Below, piece by piece: positions 25,925-35,259 of a stretch of 64,000 nucleotides of DNA; positions within the stretch are counted from its first letter, which is position 1; every line of letters starts with the position of its first letter. The DNA lies in NCBI GenBank assembly GCA_045804965.1, contig JBJMMD010000051.1, forward strand, positions 82,176 through 146,175, written 5' to 3'. Under the pieces are notes generated by a model. That model saw only the letters and a list, made by a program, of their open reading frames with translations. It had not been told where the DNA came from and did no database searches. A program made the translations under genes and the position numbers. Origin of the DNA: CAVTUU01 sp045804965. GTDB lineage: Bacteria > Chloroflexota > Chloroflexia > Thermomicrobiales > UBA6265.

Positions 25925-28111
25925 ATGACCGATGATTTCAACGTGGTAGTTCAGTCCCCGATCGAGGTCGCGGGAATCAAAGTCGCCACGAATGGACGTG
26001 ATTCGAGCGACCGTGACGCAACCATCGCCGAGCTCGAGTTCCTCTTTGCCCCGTACATCGACGCCAGAACCGGGCCGATCGGCCGAGTCGTCGGCAGCGA
26101 GAAAGAACCGGCCGGGGCACATCAATTCTTTATTTGGGCGTCGGAGGCTGCCCGCTCGCTCGACGTCGGGCACATCGTCGCTACCTTCTCAGAGGATGCG
26201 CTCGTGATCGGGGTGGTCGATGAGCCCCGCCGCTATTCGGACCTGCAAAGTTTTCTCGACGACTACTACGACCGTCACCTTGAAGAGGAGCTCGGCGACG
26301 AAGGACCAACGAAGCGTCCGGAGATCCTCGTCTTTGCAGTCAACGTCCTCGCCACGAAGCACCGACGTGATGACGTCGACTCCCACCGACCGCCCGTCGC
26401 CGGCAAGGTCTTCTATGCCACGAAGGAAGCTATCGCTTACGCGCTCGACATCGAAAACTTTGACGGCGAGCCCATCGCTGCCCTGCTTCACGTCAACGGG
26501 AACGTCCAACGAGACAGCGCCGGCCAGGAAATTCGCGACGACAGGCAACTGCCTGTCTTCCAGCGCGCCCCGATTTTCATCGACGAGGACTATCTCGTCG
26601 GTCCCGAGGCCGGTCACGCCAACTGGACCGGTCAGTCAGGTCTCGCCACCAAGACGAGCCACGCGCTCTTCTTGACAAGCTCTGTCTTCCAAACCCTTCG
26701 ACGCCAGGGCAAGAACGTCGCCGCCTTGATGTTCAACGTCAAAGGTCCCGACCTCCTCTGGCTCGACAAGCCGGCGCGGGCAACTTCACCGGAGCTTAAG
26801 GCGGCATACGAGGCGGCCGACTTCAAAGGACTTTCCGAACGCGATCTTGCTGCATACGCTGCGCTCCGCCTGGAACCTGAGCCGTTCAACAATCTCCACA
26901 TCTTTGCCCCGTTCAAAGCTGGACTCCAGCCTAAAACTGATCACAGCAATGCCGCCGGCATTGTCCATTTGCAATCGATCAGCGACCGCACGTCCCTCAA
27001 TACGCTGCGATCACACAAAAACGAGACTGGTTGTCTCCAACCGATCCTCTTCCAGTTAGGTGATTTGCTTCCGTTCCCTCATAGGCTCTTCGAATATGGT
27101 GATCTCGACGACAAGTTCTTCGGGTTTATCGCCGAAGTCCGTGAACGAGGCGTGCAATCGCTGGTCCAGCTCGACACGCTCTTCAAGGAAATCGAGGATC
27201 ACTTTGCGAAGGACCCCAAGCCAGATGATTGGTATGGTCACCATCAGGCGACCATCCGCAAGGCGCGGAACCGCTTTCATTCCCTGGTTAACAAGTTTGC
27301 GGGCGCGCTCACCGATGGCGCCGTCGATTACGGCAGTCTGCCAAAGGTCGACGCTCCCTTCTCGGATCAGGAAGTGCGCGTCATCGACATTTCGCAGTGC
27401 AATAGCAACGTCCAAGAATTGCTCGTCTCGAACGTGATCAACCAACTCTGGCGAAAGGCCGAGCGGCAAGAGCTCGGCGTCGAGAAGGTGATCGTCTTTG
27501 TCGACGAGTTGAACAAGTACGCGCCCGGCGGCGGAGAAGGCGCGCTACGCAACACGTTGGTCGACATCGCTGCCCGGGGCCGCCATCTCAACGTCGTCCT
27601 CTTTGGCGCGCAACAGTTTCGCTCGAAAGTTGACGACGAGATCCTCGGCAACTGCGGCACGTCGTTCTACGGACGAGTCGGCGACGAGGAGATCGTCAAC
27701 TCCGCCTACCGCTCGCTCTCGGAAACGACCAAAACTGAATTGCTCGGCCTGCGAAAGGGCAACTTGCTTGTTCGCCATGCCCACTTCCGCGCTCCGCTTT
27801 TCGGTTCATTCCCGATGCCGCCGACAATTCCGGGATCGAAAGGGAGCCGTGTCTTCAACGGGACCGATGGCGTCAAGGTCGATGGCGAAGCGGGCCGCGC
27901 TCTACATATGTTGATGCGGCGACTCATGGGCGACCGGTGCCCAAGGCTCAACGAGGTTCTGAACGAATGCGAGGGGATCGAAGACGAGACTATCGTGAAG
28001 ATCATTCAGACAGTTGAGCACACGTTTGAACAACGAAGGGGAACATCGGCCGAAAGCCGTGTTGATCCTTGGACAATGGCCAGGAGCCAAATTCAGAGTA
28101 AGCGTCGATGA
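25925..28111 (+). CDS. herA: HerA-like hexameric DNA translocase
   Basis: FtsK/HerA superfamily ATPase, 728 residues, predicted to pump DNA into the NurA nuclease. The P-loop reads WTGQSGLATKTS (about 234-245), the variant common in bacterial HerA-like proteins. Walker B is VIVFVDELN (522-530). RGRHLNVVLFGAQQF (about 551-565) is the sensor strand, with an arginine-rich segment after it. The N-terminal 220 residues probably include the HAS barrel. ATG at 25925 immediately follows nurA, and its stop overlaps mre11 by four bases (ATGA). No DUF4297 or Sir2 partner, as in HerA defence pairs, is next to it. Confidence 0.88.
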   Translation: MTDDFNVVVQSPIEVAGIKVATNGRDSSDRDATIAELEFLFAPYIDARTGPIGRVVGSEKEPAGAHQFFIWASEAARSLDVGHIVATFSEDALVIGVVDEPRRYSDLQSFLDDYYDRHLEEELGDEGPTKRPEILVFAVNVLATKHRRDDVDSHRPPVAGKVFYATKEAIAYALDIENFDGEPIAALLHVNGNVQRDSAGQEIRDDRQLPVFQRAPIFIDEDYLVGPEAGHANWTGQSGLATKTSHALFLTSSVFQTLRRQGKNVAALMFNVKGPDLLWLDKPARATSPELKAAYEAADFKGLSERDLAAYAALRLEPEPFNNLHIFAPFKAGLQPKTDHSNAAGIVHLQSISDRTSLNTLRSHKNETGCLQPILFQLGDLLPFPHRLFEYGDLDDKFFGFIAEVRERGVQSLVQLDTLFKEIEDHFAKDPKPDDWYGHHQATIRKARNRFHSLVNKFAGALTDGAVDYGSLPKVDAPFSDQEVRVIDISQCNSNVQELLVSNVINQLWRKAERQELGVEKVIVFVDELNKYAPGGGEGALRNTLVDIAARGRHLNVVLFGAQQFRSKVDDEILGNCGTSFYGRVGDEEIVNSAYRSLSETTKTELLGLRKGNLLVRHAHFRAPLFGSFPMPPTIPGSKGSRVFNGTDGVKVDGEAGRALHMLMRRLMGDRCPRLNEVLNECEGIEDETIVKIIQTVEHTFEQRRGTSAESRVDPWTMARSQIQSKRR

Positions 28112-29310
28112 TTACCAACAACCGCGCGCTACGCATTGCGCATATCTCCGACACGCACCTCGGGTATCGTGCCCTCTTTCGGATCGATCCAGTTACGCAG
28201 CGCAACCAGCGCTCGCTCGATATCGAGCGCGCCTTTGAGGAGGCCGTGTCCGACATCTTGAGCCGCAATGTCGATCTCGTGATCCATAGCGGAGATGTCT
28301 TTCACCATACGCGGCCGTCGTGGCCGGCGCTCCGCTGCTTCATTCGCCAAACCCGCCGGTTGGAAGATGCCGGCCTGCCAATCATCGTGCTCGGCGGCAA
28401 CCACGACACGCCGCGCCTGCGCACAAGTGGTTCCGCCTATTCCGTGCTCGATCTCGCCCTTCCTCGGACCACATTTGTGACCGGCTACGAAATGGAATCT
28501 CCAGAGCTACCTGACGACATGAATCTCCATGTGGTCGCGGTACCTCATGGAAAGCTCGCCGATCCAATTCCGCCGGTCGTCGAGTCGCGCGAAGGCAAAC
28601 GCAATGTGCTTGTGACCCACGGACTCGTGCCCGGTATGCAGATGCGTGGACACCGCGAGCCGGGAGAAGAGGAAATCAGCGACGCGCTGCTCGACGCGCA
28701 ATTTGATTACATCGCTCTTGGCCATTACCACGTTTCAGGAAAGCAGCGGCACAACGCCTGGTACGCCGGCTCGACCGAACGCATGGGGTTTGGCGACGAG
28801 GATGTCGATCCTGGTTACCTGATCGTGCAACTCGGAGGGCCGGGCGATCCACCCGAAGTTGAGCACATTCCCGTCCCCGCGCGGCCGATGAAGACTCTGC
28901 CCGAGTTGAACGCTGAAAGCTTGGACGCGCACGAGATCGCAGACAAAGTGCTGACCGCGCTCGAAAAACTCAACTCGCCGCAGGCGGTCGCTCGCATCTC
29001 GGTCGCGAAAGCGCCGAGGCCAATCCGCCGCGAAGCCGAATCGATCTTACGTCGCGAATCGGTTGAGCTCGTCTGGCACTTGCTCGTGGTTTCGCCGGGG
29101 GAGAATCCGTTCGAGTTCGCCGAGCGTGAAGGCGAATTGGAACATCTCGACATTCGCTCGCTCTTCGGCACATTCGTGAAGGAACGGACCGAGCGCGGCG
29201 ACTATGACCTGAGGTTTGCGAACGCATTTCAAACGCGCGGTGAGCGAGCCCTCGACGAGGCCTTGCGCGCGGCAGAAGCGATGAGCGCAACGGAGGATTC
29301 TGCAGCGTGA
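28108..29310 (+). CDS. Mre11/SbcD-like nuclease
   Basis: Metallophosphoesterase-fold DNA nuclease, 400 residues, partner of the Rad50-like ATPase encoded next. All phosphoesterase motifs are present: HISDTHLG (D15, H17), HSGDVFHH, GGNHDTPR, VTHGLVPG and ALGHYHVSG. This predicts Mn-dependent 3'-5' exonuclease and endonuclease activity on DNA ends. The C-terminal 100 residues should dock on Rad50. It is translationally coupled on both sides by 4-base ATGA overlaps, so Mre11 and Rad50 are probably made in fixed ratio. Confidence 0.92.
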   Translation: MITNNRALRIAHISDTHLGYRALFRIDPVTQRNQRSLDIERAFEEAVSDILSRNVDLVIHSGDVFHHTRPSWPALRCFIRQTRRLEDAGLPIIVLGGNHDTPRLRTSGSAYSVLDLALPRTTFVTGYEMESPELPDDMNLHVVAVPHGKLADPIPPVVESREGKRNVLVTHGLVPGMQMRGHREPGEEEISDALLDAQFDYIALGHYHVSGKQRHNAWYAGSTERMGFGDEDVDPGYLIVQLGGPGDPPEVEHIPVPARPMKTLPELNAESLDAHEIADKVLTALEKLNSPQAVARISVAKAPRPIRREAESILRRESVELVWHLLVVSPGENPFEFAEREGELEHLDIRSLFGTFVKERTERGDYDLRFANAFQTRGERALDEALRAAEAMSATEDSAA

Positions 29311-32126
29311 TCCTCGCCGAGCTCGAACTGGAAAACTACAAGCAATACACCGGGAAACATCTATTTCGTCCGTCTGAGGGCGTGATCGGCATCATCGGCC
29401 AAAATGGTGTCGGCAAGTCGACGCTCTTCGAGGCGATTGAATGGTGCCTGTATAACCCGCGCGAGATCCCGAACGACGAGCTTCGCCCACGCGGGAAAGC
29501 GGGCCACCCGCGGGTCAAGCTCACGCTGCAGGATCCGTGCGATGGCGTCAGGTATGTCGTTGAACGCGTGCTCAAGAAATCGAGCGTCTCCGCCGAGATC
29601 TGGCGCGAAGACCAAGCGGAAACTCGCATCGTTCACGGCTCAAAGCCCGTCGCCGAGTACGTTGCGAAGACGCTGATCGGGCTTGACCATCACGCATTCG
29701 TCTCCACCTTCTTCACGCGGCAGAAAGAACTCTCCTTCTTCGGCAGCATGGGTGACACCGACCGGCGACGGGAAGTCAGCCGGCTCCTCGGCTTCGAGAC
29801 GATCCGCGACGCGCAGAGGATGATCGCGGACGAGCGCTCGCTCACCGAAGCGGAAGCCAAGGGAATCGCGAGCCAATTCCAGGAACAAAGCAAAGACCGC
29901 AATTTCGCGGCGGAGATCGAAGCACAAGACAACCTGGTGGCGGCAAGCGCCCACGCGGTCGCCGAGGCGATTGCTCGATTGACTGCATCTTCGGCCGCGC
30001 TCGTCGTCGCCCGCGAGCGATTGACGCGATTGCAAGAACTTGAGCGGAAAGACTCCAACGTCCTCCGCGAAATCGAACGCATCGGTGGCGACATTCGTGA
30101 GGCCATCGCGCGGCGCGATTCCGCCAACCACGAGCTCGAAATCATTGCCACTTCCGAAGCGCGGCGCGGCGAGCTGTCGCCAATCGCGGAGGGTGAGCAA
30201 GAAGCGCGGGCAGCCGTTGAAGTGTTAGACCGCGAACGAGATCGACACCTCGCGCTCAAGGGTCTTCAGGATACGGTCTCGCGTGCCCAGAATGGCATTC
30301 GCCGCGACGTCATCGAATTAGAACGAATAGTCAACGATTCGGCCTCACCTTTTGCGCTGGAGTGGGTCTTCAAGAGGACCGACGCCAAAAATCCACTCGC
30401 GGCCGCCGAACGATTGATTGCAATAGGTGATCGGGTCGACGCAAAGCAAACGCGGCAACGCGCCGAAGCGCTTGTCCGTTGTTATCAGCTCGAATTCGCA
30501 CGGCAGGATGCGGAAAATAAACTGCGGAAGTTCGAAGACCGCTTGCGCGAAATTGAAGACGAGCATCGCCAACTGATCGTTGCCGGAAATCCAAAGGCAG
30601 AGGCAGAGACGTCGGCCGCTGAACGCGAGGCCGCACTCCTTGAGGCGGAACAACAGCGCGCAATGGCCACCCGCACGCTCAAGACCAGAGGATTGATCGC
30701 CAACATCGTCTTCGACCTTCGGGCCCAAAAGTTCGACACAATCTGCCCGACGTGCGCCCGGTCGTTCAGTGAAGAGTCAGCCTCGATCCAACTTGCCGCG
30801 CTTGAGGACCAAATCGAATCATTCGATCTCGAGCTTGCCGATTTGAAAGCGCATGAAGAGCAGGCAAAGCAAAAGGCCGCAGAGTGCGACCTCAGACGGA
30901 TCACGGCAGTCCAACGACTTGAAAAGGTCAACAACCTCGAAGGTCGCATCGTCCAGAGTAAGCCGCACATCGACTCGGCCAAGGAAGAATTCGAGCGCAA
31001 GACCGCCGAGTGCGCCGCGGCCTTGAAGGAGTACGGTCTCGTCCAGCCGCCCACAACTGAGGAAGTCGACACCGCGCGGGCCGAGGCCGACGCTCTCCAA
31101 CGTGTCCAGTCTGCGCTCGGCGCCGTCCGCCAACTTCGGACCTCCTTGTGCCAAGTCACCCTCGAAATTGAATCGACCGAGCAAGAAATCGTCGCGCTCG
31201 GCCCGGTGGCTTACGACGCTGATGCGCATGGCCTGGCGCAAGCGGCGCTTGTGCAGGCGTTCGACGCCGCTGCCACGATTCGCCGAATAGACCTTGAGTT
31301 GAAACGGCGTCCGCAGCTAGAGGCCGAGCGTCAACGGGTCGAGACCGCCATTGCGCGCCTCGATCAGGAAAAAACAACGGCCGAACAGGCTCGGGCCGCG
31401 CTTGGTTTCGACCCGCTAGAACTCGAACAAGCAACCGTCTCTGAGCAAGCTGCACTCGACGAAGAGCGGGCCGCTCTCGGCGCCAAGAACGACGCTGTAC
31501 TGGCCCAGCGAGGGGCGGAAACGGCCCGCGACAATCTACTTGCCGATCAAGAACGAATCATTGGGTTGTCGCAAAAGGCGGAGCAACGGCAGCGAGAGGC
31601 CGACGAACTGCAGCGGATGTTCCGCGAGTTCAATCTCTTCGATCAATATGTCGCGAACAAAGTCACGCCCGAGCTTGCCAGTCACGCAAGCGCGTTGGTG
31701 GCCGAGGTGACCGAAGGCAAATATGTTCAGATCGAGTTCGACGACAACTATGGAATTCGCGTCTTCGACGGCGACGAACATTTCCCGCTCGAAGAATTCT
31801 CCGGCGGTGAGCGCGACGTGATCGCGCTCTGCGCGCGGCTGGCCCTCTCCCGCATCGTCGGTTCTCAGGCGCGGCGGCCGCTCAGCTTCTTGGTGTTGGA
31901 CGAAGTCTTCGGCTCGCTTGATCGCGACCGGCGCGAGCGCTTGCTCGAAACGCTCGAACGGCTCTCAGGGACCGCCGAAGCGTTCCGTCAGCTCTTCATC
32001 ATCAGCCACGTCGATGATGTACTGCTGGCTTCCGCGATGAACGAGATCTGGCGGGTTACGGAAACTGCGGACGGCGTCAGCGAACTAGAAAACCGCACCC
32101 AGACCCGCGGCGTCGAAGATAGATAA
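29307..32126 (+). CDS. Rad50/SbcC-like SMC ATPase
   Basis: SMC-family ATPase of 939 residues. Walker A GQNGVGKST (31-39) near the N-terminus, two long coiled-coil arms rich in E, R, A and Q, a zinc hook CPTC (C480, C483) at the midpoint, signature FSGGERD (831-837) and Walker B LVLDEVFGSLD (about 862-872). The hook-centred symmetry is that of Rad50, and the size is closer to archaeal Rad50 than to long E. coli SbcC. Last gene of the resection operon. It converges with the carboxypeptidase gene only nine bases away. Confidence 0.92.
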   Translation: MILAELELENYKQYTGKHLFRPSEGVIGIIGQNGVGKSTLFEAIEWCLYNPREIPNDELRPRGKAGHPRVKLTLQDPCDGVRYVVERVLKKSSVSAEIWREDQAETRIVHGSKPVAEYVAKTLIGLDHHAFVSTFFTRQKELSFFGSMGDTDRRREVSRLLGFETIRDAQRMIADERSLTEAEAKGIASQFQEQSKDRNFAAEIEAQDNLVAASAHAVAEAIARLTASSAALVVARERLTRLQELERKDSNVLREIERIGGDIREAIARRDSANHELEIIATSEARRGELSPIAEGEQEARAAVEVLDRERDRHLALKGLQDTVSRAQNGIRRDVIELERIVNDSASPFALEWVFKRTDAKNPLAAAERLIAIGDRVDAKQTRQRAEALVRCYQLEFARQDAENKLRKFEDRLREIEDEHRQLIVAGNPKAEAETSAAEREAALLEAEQQRAMATRTLKTRGLIANIVFDLRAQKFDTICPTCARSFSEESASIQLAALEDQIESFDLELADLKAHEEQAKQKAAECDLRRITAVQRLEKVNNLEGRIVQSKPHIDSAKEEFERKTAECAAALKEYGLVQPPTTEEVDTARAEADALQRVQSALGAVRQLRTSLCQVTLEIESTEQEIVALGPVAYDADAHGLAQAALVQAFDAAATIRRIDLELKRRPQLEAERQRVETAIARLDQEKTTAEQARAALGFDPLELEQATVSEQAALDEERAALGAKNDAVLAQRGAETARDNLLADQERIIGLSQKAEQRQREADELQRMFREFNLFDQYVANKVTPELASHASALVAEVTEGKYVQIEFDDNYGIRVFDGDEHFPLEEFSGGERDVIALCARLALSRIVGSQARRPLSFLVLDEVFGSLDRDRRERLLETLERLSGTAEAFRQLFIISHVDDVLLASAMNEIWRVTETADGVSELENRTQTRGVEDR

Positions 32127-32135
32127 GAAGGCAAA

Positions 32136-33332
32136 CTACGACGTGATCGGCATCTGGTAGAGTTTCCAGTCGCCGATTTGGGCGTCGCCGATATAGAAGA
32201 GCAAGTCTCCAACTTCCTCGCCCGATTTCGCCGCCGGACCGAGCCGCATCCGAAATTGCAGCTTATCGGTCGCATCGCGAGGGACGACAATTGCCGGACC
32301 GTCCTTCAATCCAACCTGCCAGGCCGCCATCGCGTCAGGCAAGCCGGTGATCTCCTTTTGCGATTTGGGATCGATCCAGACGAAATCATGTTCGATGCCA
32401 TCGAGAATGGTTTGCATGTCGTCGAATCGTGGATCGCTAATCGTATTGCCGACGTCGTCATACACCGGGGCGATGTCGCCGAGCTCGACGACAATCACTT
32501 CGTTGCCCGGCCCCTCATTGACCGCGACCGCCAGGCAACCACCGGCGGTGTCCGTCGAGCCGGTCTTCACGCCAAGCACGCGATCATCGACGCCGAGCAA
32601 TTTGTTCGTGTTCGTCAGCTCGACTGATCGCGCCGCGGGCCCACCAATCTCAAGCTGATAGGTCGCCGTGGACACGATGGTTTGCAGAATATCCTGTTTC
32701 ATGACCTCGGCGGCAAGGACCGCCAGGTCGTGTGCGCTTGAATAGTGGCCGTCTTCGTTGAGCCCGACCGGGTTCTGAAACTGGGTGTTGCTCAGCCCGA
32801 GCTTGCTCGCGAGCGCGTTCATTTCGCCAACGAATACCGCGATCGAATCAGCCGATTCAACGTCAATGCCGCCGATTTTCGCCCCGACGACGCGCGCCGC
32901 CGCGTGGGCAGCGTCGTTGCCCGAGGGGAGCAGCATCCCGTAAAGCAATTGCTTCATCGTGACCACGTCGCCGGCTTGAAAGCCGACACGCGATTCATCC
33001 GCGGTCGCGACGTCCGATTGATTGATCTCCACTTGTTGGTCAAGATCGGCGCCGGCATATTTCATGATGACGAGCACACTTGCCATTTTCGTCAGGCTGG
33101 CCGGTTCCCGCTGTTCGTCGGCGTTCAGCGAATAGAGCGGAATGCCCGCGGTCACGTCATAGGCGTAGACCGCTTGCGCTCCGGTTTTCGGCGGTTCGAG
33201 CGTCGGCGCCCCGTCTTGCGCCTTGGCGCTCGCGGCAATCCCGGCGACGGGAGCAACCAGGATGACAAGAGTGAGAGCAAGCGCGTACAACATCCGCGAA
33301 CAGAGTCGCAGATCGTCCGACCTCCCTAGCAC
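32136..33332 (-). CDS. D-alanyl-D-alanine carboxypeptidase (DacA/PBP5-like)
   Basis: Peptidase S11 serine enzyme that trims the terminal D-Ala of peptidoglycan pentapeptides outside the membrane. Motifs are SLTK (S79, K82), SGN (about 137-139) and KTGST. A hydrophobic signal MLYALALTLVILVAPVAG lies at about residues 14-31. The frame is open to 33557. I place the start at GTG 33332 because GGAGG stands seven bases upstream, and an ATG at 33293 is a second choice. The C-terminal 90 residues form the beta-rich PBP5 C-terminal-like domain. No obvious amphipathic membrane anchor closes it. Confidence 0.9.
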   Translation of the reverse strand: MLGRSDDLRLCSRMLYALALTLVILVAPVAGIAASAKAQDGAPTLEPPKTGAQAVYAYDVTAGIPLYSLNADEQREPASLTKMASVLVIMKYAGADLDQQVEINQSDVATADESRVGFQAGDVVTMKQLLYGMLLPSGNDAAHAAARVVGAKIGGIDVESADSIAVFVGEMNALASKLGLSNTQFQNPVGLNEDGHYSSAHDLAVLAAEVMKQDILQTIVSTATYQLEIGGPAARSVELTNTNKLLGVDDRVLGVKTGSTDTAGGCLAVAVNEGPGNEVIVVELGDIAPVYDDVGNTISDPRFDDMQTILDGIEHDFVWIDPKSQKEITGLPDAMAAWQVGLKDGPAIVVPRDATDKLQFRMRLGPAAKSGEEVGDLLFYIGDAQIGDWKLYQMPITS

Positions 33333-33426
33333 GTACGATCCTCCACTGCGGGGCCGATGAGCGATTCCGACGTTTCGTCTATATATGACAACGCGAGTTG
33401 CGCCGAATGGTTGCGTTTGATCGATG

Positions 33427-34788
33427 TTAGTCGAGCCCGCGCTCTGCCGCAATGTCACAAACAGCTTGGCGAAGCACGTCGACCGCGCGGTCGAGCTCGG
33501 CTCTCGTCGCGATGAGCGGTGGCGCAATCTCGATGGCCGTGCCGATAGCGCTGACAATGACGCCTTGCTTGTAGGCTCGCCGCACTATCGCCGGCAAAGT
33601 GTCGTCTTCGAACGGCGCTTTCGTTTGCTTGTCTCGGGTGAAATCGATGGCGAGCCACATGCCCTTGCCCCGGACATCGCCGACAATCGGGTGCGACCCG
33701 AGCGCCTGCGTCAGCCCGTCGAGGAAAAATGCGCCGTTGTCGCGCGCTTGTTGAATGAGGTTGTCACGTTCCTTGATGGCAATCACGATGTTGGCGGCCG
33801 TGGCCGCGATCGCGTGCCCGCTGAAGGTGTGAATGTGGCGGAACGTCGGAATCGCGTCGACGATCTCGGCTTTCGCGATCACCCCGCCCATCGGGATGTA
33901 GCCGGCTGTGAGCGCCTTCGCCATGGTCAGGATATCCGGCTCGATGTCGAAATGTTCGCTCGCGAACCAGGCGCCGGTCCGCCCAAATCCACATATGACC
34001 TCGTCGATGATGAGCAGAACACCATATTTGTCGCAAATTTCCCGTACACGCGGCCAATAGCTCGCGGGTGGAATCTGCACCCCGTTCGCCTGCATGATCG
34101 GCTCGCCGATAAAGGCGGCGACAAGTTCCGGCCCTTCGCGCAGAATTTGCCGCTCGAGAAACGTCGCACACAGGTCGGCGTATGCCTCGGGCTCCATATC
34201 GAGCGGATTCCGGTAATTCATCGGACCGGGAACGAACGAATAGCCAGGCACGCCCGGTTCAGATGAGTTCTTCGTCCCCAACCAGTCTGTTGCCCCGATC
34301 GCCCCCATCGTCGCGCCGTGGTAGGCATTCCAGCGAGAAATGACCTTGTATGCTCGGGGCTTGGTTCCGCTGTTTTGGTGAAACTGCTTCGCAATCTTCA
34401 GCGCGGCCTCGACCGCTTCCGAACCGTCGTTGACGAAATAGACCTTTTCCAACCGGCCGGGGGCGAGGGCGGCAATCTTGGTCGCGAGTTGAATGGTCGG
34501 CGGCGCGAGGTTCGCGGTCGTCCCAACGTAATGCACGGTCAAGAGCTGGTCGTTGATCGCCTTTGCGATCTCTTCGTTGGCGTAGCCCAATGAGTTGGCC
34601 CGGGTATGGGTGCTCATCATGTCGAGGTAGGTATTGCCACGGATGTCGGTCAGGGTGATCCCTTCGCCTTTGACGTAGATATTTGGCCCGCGGTCGCGCA
34701 GATCGGCTTGATGAATGTTTCCGAAGACGAGGTGAGCAAGGGCATCGGCGGTTACCTGCTCAGGATCAATCTGTGCTCGGCTGATCAT
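33427..34788 (-). CDS. Class III (omega-amino acid) aminotransferase
   Basis: PLP-dependent fold-type I transaminase of 453 residues. The class III signature is visible as LLIIDEVICGFGRTGAWFASEHFDIEPDILTMAKALTAGYIPMGG in outline, with the PLP Lys in MAKALTAG. YFVNDGSEAVEAALKIAKQF binds the phosphate and WNAYHGATMGAIG contacts the ring. Such enzymes move amino groups from beta-alanine, GABA, taurine or amines to pyruvate or 2-oxoglutarate, and the specific donor cannot be told. ATG with GGAGGAG upstream. It stands alone between the carboxypeptidase gene and the XRE/SDR pair. Confidence 0.88.
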   Translation of the reverse strand: MISRAQIDPEQVTADALAHLVFGNIHQADLRDRGPNIYVKGEGITLTDIRGNTYLDMMSTHTRANSLGYANEEIAKAINDQLLTVHYVGTTANLAPPTIQLATKIAALAPGRLEKVYFVNDGSEAVEAALKIAKQFHQNSGTKPRAYKVISRWNAYHGATMGAIGATDWLGTKNSSEPGVPGYSFVPGPMNYRNPLDMEPEAYADLCATFLERQILREGPELVAAFIGEPIMQANGVQIPPASYWPRVREICDKYGVLLIIDEVICGFGRTGAWFASEHFDIEPDILTMAKALTAGYIPMGGVIAKAEIVDAIPTFRHIHTFSGHAIAATAANIVIAIKERDNLIQQARDNGAFFLDGLTQALGSHPIVGDVRGKGMWLAIDFTRDKQTKAPFEDDTLPAIVRRAYKQGVIVSAIGTAIEIAPPLIATRAELDRAVDVLRQAVCDIAAERGLD

Positions 34789-34870
34789 CGCGATGCTCCT
34801 CCCATCATGTGTTGACCGGCGTTGGTAGAGCGCCCGGCATTATCGGAGCTTTGTTGAGGTGTCGCAGCGG

Positions 34871-35248
34871 TTAATGCAGCCCGGCCTCGCGGGCTCGACG
34901 GCCGTGGAGGATGGCGATGCGGAGTAGCGTTCGCAGCTCTGCCAGCGATTCGGCCGAAATCGCGGGATCGTTGATGATCTGCGCAAGCTCAGCGAGCATC
35001 GGATCATCCCATGCTTCGGAACGGAAACCCGCGGCAGCGAGCAAGCGCTCGCGATCAAGCACTGGCAGCACAAGGGCGTCGGCAATTTTGAGGACGGTTT
35101 CGCGTTCGGGAGCGCGCGAGCCTGCCTCGAACCGCGAGACTGTGCTCGGATCAAGTCCGGCTTCCTGCGCGAGCTTGACTTGCGACCAGCCGCGCGCCTG
35201 CCGAAGCTCGGTGAGTCGCGGTCCAAACTCGGCGGTCGAATCGTCCAT
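34871..35248 (-). CDS. XRE-family HTH regulator
   Basis: Small DNA-binding protein of 125 residues. The Cro/C1-type helix-turn-helix occupies residues 8-62 (LTELRQARGWSQVKLAQEAGLDPSTVSRFEAGSRAPERETVLKIADAL in outline). The C-terminal half (about 65-125) is helical, without a known sensor domain. ATG at 35248 has GGAGCG upstream. It starts 11 bases after the SDR gene stop, so the two form an operon. A regulator of the SDR gene or of the nearby aminotransferase is possible. Confidence 0.82.
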   Translation of the reverse strand: MDDSTAEFGPRLTELRQARGWSQVKLAQEAGLDPSTVSRFEAGSRAPERETVLKIADALVLPVLDRERLLAAAGFRSEAWDDPMLAELAQIINDPAISAESLAELRTLLRIAILHGRRAREAGLH

Positions 35249-35259
35249 GACTTTCGCTC

